The notes under the pieces: model-generated
The model's input: the letters and a program-made list of their open reading frames with translations, nothing else
What the model was told of the DNA's origin: nothing
The model's database searches: none
DNA from: CAZLPY01 sp964561525
GTDB taxonomy: Bacteria; Patescibacteriota; UBA1384; CAJBMM01
NCBI GenBank assembly: GCA_964561525.1
Contig: CAZLPY010000055.1
Location: 1 to 6,511 of the forward strand
Length of the DNA: 6,511 bases
Reading direction: 5' to 3'
Made by a program: the position numbers and the translations under genes
Shown here: in pieces, positions 1 through 4,671 of the stretch
Position numbering within the stretch: position 1 is the stretch's first letter
Layout: each line of letters begins with the position of its first letter

Positions 1-13
1 CCATGCCCGCTTT

Positions 14-490
14 TTATATAAATTCCTTGAGGATCGCATACACCGTACTGCTCGAAAATCCCCGAGCGGCTAAAAAACGAGCTAATTTGAGTTTTTGTTG
101 CTCTTTGTCGAAACGCCTCAGAGCTATGAGCCGTTTGGCAGCCAGAGTTCGTGCTAGCGCTAATTCATCATCAGACGAAATCTCCTTCGTTGCCTCTTCC
201 GCCACGTCATTTGGCACCCCTTTTTGGATCAATTTGAGCTTTAGGTGCCGCGTTCCGAGCGGTGAAGTACGTGAGCGATAGGAAATGTAATCACGGGCGT
301 ATTTTTCATCATCCACCAAAGCACTGGCTCGCAGCTTCGCTAAGACCTGTTTGATTATTTCCTCAGTGTATTGTCGCCGCGCCAACTTATCACAAATCTG
401 TGCCTCAGTTTGCGCTTGCCTAGCCAATGCTTGCAACGCAACACCAAGCGCGTCTGTGTAAGATTCTGGGTTCTGGGCTTTTCGTACCAT
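14..490 (-). CDS. recX: Regulatory protein RecX (RecA modulator)
   Basis: RecX binds RecA and RecA filaments in the cytoplasm and limits or tunes their recombination and SOS activity. The protein has 158 residues, a usual length for the family, and is nearly all helical with tandem three-helix repeats. The first repeat (about 13-55) holds the LARRQYTEEIIKQVLAKL helix pair. The second opens with the family-typical ALVDDEKYARDYISYRS (57-73) followed by GTRHLKLKLIQKGV (79-92). The third (about 108-157) has AKRLIALRRFDKEQQKLKLARFLAARGF. The start at 490 is supported by a strong AAGGAG ribosome site (plus-strand 495-500) four bases upstream; the stop is TAA. It lies on the same strand as recA but about 2.3 kb downstream, with other genes between, so it probably has its own promoter near 505-545. 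Family assignment is confident; the regulatory role is family knowledge. Confidence 0.9.
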   Translation of the reverse strand: MVRKAQNPESYTDALGVALQALARQAQTEAQICDKLARRQYTEEIIKQVLAKLRASALVDDEKYARDYISYRSRTSPLGTRHLKLKLIQKGVPNDVAEEATKEISSDDELALARTLAAKRLIALRRFDKEQQKLKLARFLAARGFSSSTVYAILKEFI

Positions 491-505
491 ACCTCTCCTT
501 AAGTA

Positions 506-527
506 TTTAGTATATTATGATACTAAA
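506..527. promoter_or_regulatory. Inverted repeat in the recX / small membrane gene divergent spacer
   Basis: Arms TTTAGTAT and ATACTAAA (8 bp, perfect) are separated by ATTATG. The palindrome sits in the 74-bp AT-rich spacer between recX (minus) and the gene starting at 565 (plus), where both promoters must lie. Its size and position suit an operator for a dimeric regulator. It is also very AT-rich, so part of it may be -10 sequence (TATACT or CATAAT on the minus strand). I cannot assign clear -35 boxes to either gene. Confidence 0.4.
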
Positions 528-564
528 CTTGAAATTAAGCATAATTTTGAAAAAAAGGCCATGA

Positions 565-897
565 ATGGATCAAGAAACACCGTCAAGTCCTCAAGAGCAG
601 CCTGGGAATGCACGCTCTCACCTTTCAGCTGCATCGAAATTATTTCTGATCACTATTCTCCTATCCTTATTGTCATACGTATTCAGTATTTTCGCCCCTT
701 GCAGTTCAGTTAGCTTATCTATTGTACCTCTGGCCGTAATATTAACTCTGACGTTCGGCATAGCAAAATTAGTCGGTAGCGCAACACAACGTCAATCAAC
801 TGCAGTTGATTACATTTTACTGGTTATCGCTTTATTAATGCTGTTACAAGTGGCATCAGCATTCTTCGTAAGTGTCATATTCAAAGGATGTTCCTAG
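565..897 (+). CDS. Small three-helix membrane protein of unknown function
   Basis: I do not recognise a family. The 110-residue protein has a polar, Ser/Gln/Pro-rich N-terminal tail (1-24) and three strongly hydrophobic segments at about 26-43, 50-71 and 82-106. It ends in KGCS. There are two cysteines, C46 in the loop after helix 1 and C109 at the C terminus. The N-terminal tail has no lipobox, and helix 1 is not followed by a convincing signal peptidase site, so it should stay in the inner membrane. The ATG at 565 has an AAGG ribosome site (555-558) six bases upstream; another ATG at 561 is out of frame. The gene diverges from recX and stands alone. Helix content and ribosome site make it a likely real gene. 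Function cannot be read from the sequence. Confidence 0.7.
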   Translation: MDQETPSSPQEQPGNARSHLSAASKLFLITILLSLLSYVFSIFAPCSSVSLSIVPLAVILTLTFGIAKLVGSATQRQSTAVDYILLVIALLMLLQVASAFFVSVIFKGCS

Positions 898-1035
898 CTA
901 GCCAATAACGAATTACAGCCTTTGTCCTCACTCTACTTACTTCGCTTACGTAACTCGAGTAGTGTCGATAGCTCCCACTCCGAAATCATCTGCTTTTCGT
1001 ATCATGTTATTCTTAAGGAGAAGTAATCGACGACT
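898..1035. other. Intergenic stretch without a recognised feature
   Basis: This is the spacer between the small membrane gene and the 3' side of the convergent GIY-YIG gene, up to the repeat at 1036. I see no open frame with a ribosome site, no tRNA and no clear GC-rich terminator with a T-run. A small palindrome (ACTCGAGT) is present near 954-961. An AAGGAG at about 1015-1020 is not followed by a usable start codon. Confidence 0.5.
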
Positions 1036-1076
1036 CCAGAATCAGATTCTGGATGCGCTACGCTTACCAGAATGAC
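1036..1076. repeat. Dispersed hairpin repeat, copy 1 (truncated pair)
   Basis: The core hairpin is 1045-1076: ATTCTGG (1046-1052) pairs with CCAGAAT (1067-1073), and GCG (1055-1057) pairs with CGC (1061-1063). It differs at only one of 32 positions from the hairpin at 5234-5265 (other strand). Just upstream, CCAGAATC-A-GATTCTGG (1036-1052) is a perfect palindrome that matches the junction of the two hairpins in the full copy at 1449-1504, so this looks like a pair whose first hairpin has lost its 5' half. The repeat ends two bases before the stop codon of the GIY-YIG gene. Confidence 0.75.
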
Positions 1077-1089
1077 AATCAGAATTGTC
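1074..1089. repeat. Short inverted repeat across the GIY-YIG stop codon
   Basis: GACAAT (1074-1079) and ATTGTC (1084-1089) form a 6-bp perfect hairpin with a 4-base loop. It covers the TGA stop of the minus-strand GIY-YIG gene and abuts the dispersed repeat at 1036-1076. There is no T-run after it on either strand, so I do not call it a terminator. It may be part of the inserted repeat or chance. Confidence 0.3.
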
Positions 1090-1375
1090 TCATCTCGTCA
1101 TACAAATCAGACATCGTTGGATTACGCTCTTTAATCATCCTGAGCTTTTGATCTCTGTTCATGTCTTTGATCTGCTTTTCTCGAATAATAGCTTCCATAG
1201 CAGTATTAAAGGCCTCGTAATAAACCAATTTATGTAAATGATATTTTTTGGTGAATCCGTCTGCTAGTTCATTCTTGTGTTGCCAGACTCGTTTTACCAA
1301 GTTATTTGTCATGCCTGTATATAGAGTTGGACGCTCATTCGCCATAATGTATGTGCAATATGTTTGGTTCAACAT
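1079..1375 (-). CDS. GIY-YIG domain protein (short single-domain type)
   Basis: This is a 98-residue, single-domain GIY-YIG nuclease-fold protein of the type abundant as stand-alone genes in Patescibacteria and Bacteroidetes. The first strand has TYCTYI (5-10) in the GIY position, and YTG (19-21) takes the YIG position. TNNLVKRVWQHK (23-34) carries the conserved arginine (R29) and histidine (H33). GFTKKY and HKLVYYE follow (40-54). AIIREKQIKDM (62-72) holds the likely metal-binding glutamate (E66), and NP (85-86) with the C-terminal SDLYDEM closes the domain. The key residues are kept, so it may be an active metal-dependent nuclease, but these stand-alone proteins have no firmly known target. 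I keep the start at 1375 because the first beta strand begins at residue 5; a start at residue 12 would remove it. No clear ribosome site is visible. It is convergent to the gene at 565 and alone on its strand. Confidence 0.85.
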   Translation of the reverse strand: MLNQTYCTYIMANERPTLYTGMTNNLVKRVWQHKNELADGFTKKYHLHKLVYYEAFNTAMEAIIREKQIKDMNRDQKLRMIKERNPTMSDLYDEMRQF

Positions 1376-1389
1376 AACATAGACTATAG

Positions 1390-1418
1390 CACTTAGGATA
1401 CTTCTGTGGTGCTAAGTG
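1390..1418. promoter_or_regulatory. Inverted repeat upstream of the GIY-YIG gene
   Basis: CACTTAG (1390-1396) and CTAAGTG (1412-1418) are a perfect 7-bp inverted repeat, 15 bases apart, located 15-43 bases upstream of the GIY-YIG start. On the minus strand a TATAGT -10-like hexamer lies at 1384-1389, beside one arm, so the repeat would overlap the promoter and could be an operator. No good -35 box is visible. A second weak stem, AGTGGC (1415-1420) with GCCACT (1433-1438), overlaps the right arm. Confidence 0.3.
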
Positions 1419-1448
1419 GCTCTTTAATAGTCGCCACTATAATAGCGC

Positions 1449-1504
1449 GTCATCCTGGCTTGTCCAGGATCTGATTCTGGAGTCGCTGTGCTCCCCAGAA
1501 TGAC
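1449..1504. repeat. Dispersed hairpin-pair repeat, copy 2 (complete)
   Basis: Two hairpins stand one base apart. Hairpin A (1449-1471) pairs ATCCTGG with CCAGGAT around a CTTGT loop. Hairpin B (1473-1504) pairs ATTCTGG with CCAGAAT around a longer interior. The outer ends, GTCATCCTGG and CCAGAATGAC, form a near-perfect 10-bp terminal inverted repeat, so the whole 56 bp also reads as one small mobile-type element. Hairpin A is identical over 23 bases to 5280-5302 on the other strand. Confidence 0.8.
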
Positions 1505-1514
1505 TGAATGCTGA

Positions 1515-1543
1515 TTCTCAAATCACATAAATTGTGGTATAGT
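1515..1543 (+). promoter_or_regulatory. Probable sigma70 promoter for the LLR-tail gene pair
   Basis: A -10 hexamer TATAGT (1538-1543) is preceded by TGG, giving an extended -10. A weak -35, TTCTCA (1515-1520), lies 17 bp upstream. Transcription would begin near 1550, leaving a leader of about 34 nt before the strong AGGAGG (1573-1578) and the ATG at 1584. It sits just after hairpin-pair copy 2. Confidence 0.45.
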
Positions 1544-1583
1544 AATACCTCGACGATCTTTTACAACTAAGCAGGAGGATACG

Positions 1584-2087
1584 ATGGCCGAGAAGCCGAT
1601 CAGTTACGAACAAAAGGTTCGTCGCACTATCTTGCGCCTATTCTGGCATGAGCAACGTGACGCGTCATTCAAGCCGTATGTCACATTCGCGCTTGCTGTT
1701 GCTCTGGTCGTCATCGCGATAATGCAAAAGGATGCGGGGAAAGAAGGCTCGCTCGCCAATTACTTGGCTTGTGCCTCACTATTATTCCTCGCATGGACCA
1801 CGCGCCACTGGATTGCAAGAATCGTAAGTTTGACCGACGGCATATACCGCAAGGATTACTTGCAGAAGCATGGAGTTGCCGTGGATCCAGCCACCAAGCC
1901 TGCCAATTTGGGCCCGCAAGAGGTTGCGCGGCAAATCGTCGGGAAAGGAGCATTGCTCAGGTCATCAGCCAGTGCACCCAAAAAAGCATTGCTTCGCCCA
2001 GCCAGGCACGATCAAACTACGCATGACAACCTGCTTCGAGCAGTTTCGTCCGAGGAAAAGGAGCACCAAGATGCCACCGTGTCATGA
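1584..2087 (+). CDS. Membrane protein with LxKHGV motif and triple LLR tail, unknown function
   Basis: I recognise no named family. The 167-residue protein has a basic N-terminal cytoplasmic segment (1-30, with KVRRTILRLFW), two hydrophobic segments at about 33-47 and 57-73 forming a membrane hairpin, then DYLQKHGV (91-98). A low-complexity tail follows with three LLR motifs: ALLRS (123-127), ALLRP (135-139) and NLLRA (149-153), ending in an acidic stretch. The ATG at 1584 is fixed by AGGAGG five bases upstream. Its last 17 bases overlap the start of the next gene, whose product has the same helix pair, KHGV motif and LLR spacing, so the two are probably diverged tandem paralogues and translationally coupled. 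Both termini should be cytoplasmic if the basic N terminus stays inside. The repeated LLR motifs look like short binding sites for a partner, which is inference. Confidence 0.75.
   Translation: MAEKPISYEQKVRRTILRLFWHEQRDASFKPYVTFALAVALVVIAIMQKDAGKEGSLANYLACASLLFLAWTTRHWIARIVSLTDGIYRKDYLQKHGVAVDPATKPANLGPQEVARQIVGKGALLRSSASAPKKALLRPARHDQTTHDNLLRAVSSEEKEHQDATVS
2057..2063 (+). promoter_or_regulatory. Ribosome binding site deciding the start at 2071
   Basis: AAAGGAG lies within the 3' end of the preceding gene, seven bases before the ATG at 2071. The open frame continues back to 1870, but the upstream ATG candidates have no comparable site and the extra residues read as out-of-frame translation of the preceding gene. 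This fixes the zinc-ribbon protein at 215 residues. Confidence 0.7.
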
Positions 2088-2718
2088 ATGTCATAAGTCG
2101 AACAACGACAATGCTGCATTTTGTGTGTTTTGCGGAAGGAAGATCCAGCAACAATATCCTTGTTGTGCAGAACTTCACCCGTTAGGAGCCGAGTTCTGCC
2201 AAAACACTGGCCGGTCAATAGCCGTAGTAACGGCTGAGAAAGCTGCCGAGAATCAAAGACTGACCGAAATAAACAAGCTAGTAGGGCGGGGCCGTGTCCT
2301 GCGCTCTAAGATTGAGAGTAAAATACAGTCGGGGAAATTTATATTCATGTTTACAATGTTGGGATTCGCCACCCTCAGCATAATTACTGAGTGTAGTATC
2401 CACAACCCCAGGATCAAACTATGGGCATCGACCCTCGGCTACATTTTTTTTATGGCAGCTGTAATCGGGGGATTTGCATTAGGACTCTGTGAAAAGCGGC
2501 TTTTCACCAAATCAGCCCTACGGAAGCACGGCGTACCAACCGATGTTGATTTTGCGTCGACATCTGATGAGCAACTGGCTCAATATTCCCCCGAGACAGA
2601 GCCAGGGAACGCCCTGTTAAGGCCTACTGAAGTTGCAGCCGAAACGCTGCTGAGACCAGCTGGCAGTGCTAAATCAGACCCCGAACTTTTGCTCAGAGCA
2701 TCCGAGCGAGAGCCATAA
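2071..2718 (+). CDS. Zinc-ribbon membrane protein with LxKHGV motif and triple LLR tail
   Basis: The 215-residue protein starts with a zinc ribbon, CHEC (4-7) and CVFCGRKI (18-25). A second, degenerate ribbon-like unit follows (YPCC at 29-32, GAEFCQNTGR at 39-48), in which two expected cysteines are Tyr and Thr. A charged helical linker (55-88) leads to hydrophobic segments at about 90-106 and 119-139, then SALRKHGV (148-155). The tail has LLRP (182-185), LLRP (193-196) and LLLRA (206-210). Spacing from KHGV to the three LLR motifs is almost the same as in the preceding protein (26 versus 25 residues, then steps of 11 and 14 versus 12 and 14). The start overlaps the preceding stop by 17 bp. 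Such N-terminal double zinc ribbons occur on many membrane proteins of unknown role; partner binding is a guess. Confidence 0.75.
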   Translation: MPPCHECHKSNNDNAAFCVFCGRKIQQQYPCCAELHPLGAEFCQNTGRSIAVVTAEKAAENQRLTEINKLVGRGRVLRSKIESKIQSGKFIFMFTMLGFATLSIITECSIHNPRIKLWASTLGYIFFMAAVIGGFALGLCEKRLFTKSALRKHGVPTDVDFASTSDEQLAQYSPETEPGNALLRPTEVAAETLLRPAGSAKSDPELLLRASEREP

Positions 2719-2760
2719 ACGGACGATTTTCGTAAACGAACTTCGTCCGTTATTTTATTT
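2718..2760 (+). terminator. Rho-independent terminator between converging genes
   Basis: AACGGACGA (2718-2726) pairs perfectly with TCGTCCGTT (2743-2751). Inside the loop a second small stem, TTCG (2729-2732) with CGAA (2737-2740), is possible. On the plus strand a T-rich tail (TATTTTATTT) follows, so it ends the LLR-tail operon; it overlaps that gene's stop codon by one base. Read from the minus strand the tail is poor (TTTATGG), but the stem lies just past the recA stop and may also slow recA transcripts. Confidence 0.8.
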
Positions 2761-2769
2761 AACTAATTA

Positions 2770-3864
2770 CTACTCGGCTTCGGGTTCAGTGGGAGCGACC
2801 TTATCTGAGTAACGCTCGGCGCTCAAGAACTTATCGCGCACTTGATCTTCAATTTTTTTAGAGATATCCGGATTTTTACTTAAGTAAGCACGAGCGGCTT
2901 CTCTGCCTTGACCAAGTTTTTCCTCTCCCATGGTAAACCACGCGCCAGATTTTTCGATGATATCGGCTGCCACACCCAAATCCAAAATTTCACCAGCTCG
3001 GCTAATGCCCACGTTATATAAGATATCGAACTCACCTACTTTAAACGGTGGTGCTACTTTGTTCTTCACCACCTTAACGGTAGTTCGGGAGCCGATTACG
3101 GTATCACCCTCTTTGAGCTGCTCTTTTCGCCGGATCTCCATGCGCACCGAGGAGTAAAACTTCAGTGCGTTGCCACCGGTGGTCGTTTCTGGATTGCCAA
3201 ACATTACCCCAATTTTCATCCGAATTTGATTGATGAATACCACGGTGGTCTTTGATTTTGAGATGGCACCAGTCAATTTGCGTAAGGCTTGGGACATTAA
3301 TCTGGCCTGCACACCCATCATTGAGTCCCCCATCTCACCCTCAATTTCAGCCCGCGGAACGAGGGCTGCCACGGAGTCAACTACTACAACATCTACGGCG
3401 TTTGAGCGCACCAGTGTTTCTACAATCTCGAGCGCCTGTTCACCAGTATCGGGCTGTGAGATTAAGAGCTCATCGAGGTTTATGCCTAATTTTTTAGCGT
3501 ATTCAGGGTCAAAGGCATGCTCAGCATCCACAATAGCTGCCACACCGCCACTTTTTTGCGCCTCCGCCATTACATGAATGGCTAGGGTAGTTTTACCTGA
3601 AGATTCCGGGCCGTATATCTCCACCACTCGTCCGCGCGGGATGCCTCCACCAAGCGCGATATCGAGCGAAAGTGACCCGGAAGGAATCACTTCGACGTTT
3701 AAATTGGTTCCTGCACCAAGACGCATAATTGAGCCTTTACCAAACTGACGCTCAATTTGCATCATCGCCATTGCTAATGCCTCAGATTTTGGCGACTGCG
3801 CTTTTTCTGAAACAGTTACGCCCCCTTTGTCCCCTTTGTCCCCTTTGGTACTAGTTTTGGCCAT
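2770..3864 (-). CDS. recA: Recombinase RecA
   Basis: RecA forms ATP-dependent filaments on single-stranded DNA, drives strand exchange and stimulates LexA-type self-cleavage. The 364-residue protein is full length. Walker A GPESSGKTT is at 85-93 (K91 equals E. coli K72), the catalytic glutamate is in DAEHAFDP (E115, E. coli E96), and the Walker B strand VDVVVVDSVAALVP is at 157-170. Loop L2 with FINQIRMKIGVMFGNPETT runs from 210 (Q213 equals Q194). The C-terminal domain ends in an acidic tail (PTEPEAE). The N terminus is about 19 residues longer than the E. coli protein and contains a KGDKGDKGG run encoded by a 9-bp tandem repeat. The start has AAGGAGA upstream, lying inside the 3' end of the RodZ-like gene, which it overlaps by 14 bp, so the two are co-transcribed and probably coupled. 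Confidence 0.98.
   Translation of the reverse strand: MAKTSTKGDKGDKGGVTVSEKAQSPKSEALAMAMMQIERQFGKGSIMRLGAGTNLNVEVIPSGSLSLDIALGGGIPRGRVVEIYGPESSGKTTLAIHVMAEAQKSGGVAAIVDAEHAFDPEYAKKLGINLDELLISQPDTGEQALEIVETLVRSNAVDVVVVDSVAALVPRAEIEGEMGDSMMGVQARLMSQALRKLTGAISKSKTTVVFINQIRMKIGVMFGNPETTTGGNALKFYSSVRMEIRRKEQLKEGDTVIGSRTTVKVVKNKVAPPFKVGEFDILYNVGISRAGEILDLGVAADIIEKSGAWFTMGEEKLGQGREAARAYLSKNPDISKKIEDQVRDKFLSAERYSDKVAPTEPEAE
3822..3848. repeat. Three 9-bp tandem repeats inside the recA 5' end
   Basis: The unit CCCCTTTGT occurs three times in a row on the plus strand (3822-3830, 3831-3839, 3840-3848; the last ends in G). On the coding strand it encodes the repeated tripeptide GDK. The unit is in frame, so gain or loss by slippage would change the RecA N-terminal tail length without breaking the gene. 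Confidence 0.85.
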
Positions 3865-4582
3865 TTCCGCTCTCCTTATCCAGCAGAGCAGTTGACGGTG
3901 CGTTCACTTGCACAATGCGTGATGCGGCGCGTGTCTTGCCCAGCCGGTTTTCTGCTATTACTTGAATGGTATTAACCCCCTGGTTAACATGCACGCTCTC
4001 GGTAAAATGCCCATCCTCAGTCACTGGAATCAGCTGTGGCCCAATGTGCACACTAGTGCCAGGATCAGTTTGGCCTGCCACTGTCACGCTGTCGGTGTTG
4101 ATTTGACTATCTTGGGACGGCGAATCAAGCGTCAAAGGCCGGATGCCAGCAAAGTTACCAATTTGAATGGCGATGTAGGCAAACAGCATCACCAGTGTGG
4201 CCACTGCTCCACCACGCCACAGTAAGCGAGGCGTCACGAGCACTCGTGTCTTGTGTAAATCGGTGGCCACCTCAAGCTGATGCACTGAAGCACCTTGGGC
4301 AGCCCCAAACTCGGTTTGAAATTGCTGCACCAGGCGCTTGCCATTTAATCCGACAAAATTTGCGTACGTTTGCACAAAGCCGTAGGTGTATACGGGCAAT
4401 GGGAGCTGATAAAATTTTGATTGTTCCAGCGCCTCCAAGTACTTGGCGCGGATCAAGGTTTTGCGCTCAATTTCAAGCAGATCAAGTTTTAGTTTTTTGC
4501 GAGCGGAATAAAGTTTTTCCCCGACACTAAGCGGCGTTTTAATACTGCGTTTTTTTATTTTGTTATTCACGGTGCTCGGCAT
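3851..4582 (-). CDS. RodZ-like HTH membrane protein with extracytoplasmic Ig-like domain
   Basis: The 243-residue protein has a basic N-terminal tail (1-14), then an HTH_25/RodZ-type helix-turn-helix domain (about 17-90) with SVGEKLYSARKKLKLDLLEIERKT-like helices and the typical YLEALEQSKFYQLPLPVYTYGFVQTYANFVGL. A hydrophobic membrane segment follows at about 125-142. The outer part (150-228) has the beta-sandwich pattern of Glucodextran_B-like Ig domains (VTVAGQTDPGTSVHIG, then DGHF, then GVNTIQVIAENRLGKT). In E. coli, RodZ links MreB to cell shape through its HTH; here no mreB is visible, so the role in shape or envelope is inferred. The Ig-like outer domain differs from the E. coli C-terminal domain. 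The start at 4582 has no strong ribosome site. The gene has its own promoter (4627-4654) and overlaps recA by 14 bp. Confidence 0.8.
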   Translation of the reverse strand: MPSTVNNKIKKRSIKTPLSVGEKLYSARKKLKLDLLEIERKTLIRAKYLEALEQSKFYQLPLPVYTYGFVQTYANFVGLNGKRLVQQFQTEFGAAQGASVHQLEVATDLHKTRVLVTPRLLWRGGAVATLVMLFAYIAIQIGNFAGIRPLTLDSPSQDSQINTDSVTVAGQTDPGTSVHIGPQLIPVTEDGHFTESVHVNQGVNTIQVIAENRLGKTRAASRIVQVNAPSTALLDKESGNGQN

Positions 4583-4603
4583 ACTGATTCTTTAGTTAGG
4601 GTG

Positions 4604-4615
4604 AAACGATCGTTT
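4604..4615. promoter_or_regulatory. 12-bp perfect palindrome after the rodZ-recA promoter
   Basis: AAACGATCGTTT is a perfect palindrome lying about 12 bases downstream of the -10 box and 22 bases upstream of the start codon, exactly where a repressor would block initiation. It does not match the Gram-positive SOS box (CGAAC, 4 bases, GTTCG) or the E. coli box (CTGT, 8 bases, ACAG), so LexA control is not shown. As an operon leading into recA, it is a natural site to test. Confidence 0.4.
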
Positions 4616-4626
4616 GTCTTCGTTCT

Positions 4627-4654
4627 ATTCTACCCTTCATTAGCCCCTAGTCAA
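4627..4654 (-). promoter_or_regulatory. Sigma70 promoter for the rodZ-like / recA operon
   Basis: On the minus strand the -35 is TTGACT (plus-strand 4649-4654) and the -10 is TAGAAT (4627-4632), with a 16-bp spacer. Each hexamer has one mismatch to consensus. Transcription should begin near 4620 and leave a leader of about 38 nt. The promoter begins only some 20 bases after the terminator-like hairpin of the upstream RNA, so the two transcripts are separate units unless there is read-through. Confidence 0.65.
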
Positions 4655-4671
4655 GGTCTTTTTTTAGATAT

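Noticed and set aside
1036..1504. Repeats considered as a CRISPR array
   Set aside because: The copies are few, hundreds of bases apart, in both orientations and strongly palindromic, without regular spacers or cas genes.
1870..2070. Extended N terminus of the zinc-ribbon protein starting at 1870
   Set aside because: The extra 67 residues overlap the upstream gene in another frame and have no ribosome site, while ATG 2071 has AAAGGAG seven bases upstream and begins directly at the zinc ribbon.
2930..3577. Plus-strand open frames inside recA (for example 3230-3577)
   Set aside because: They are antisense shadows of a fully conserved recA gene, with no ribosome sites and no family resemblance.
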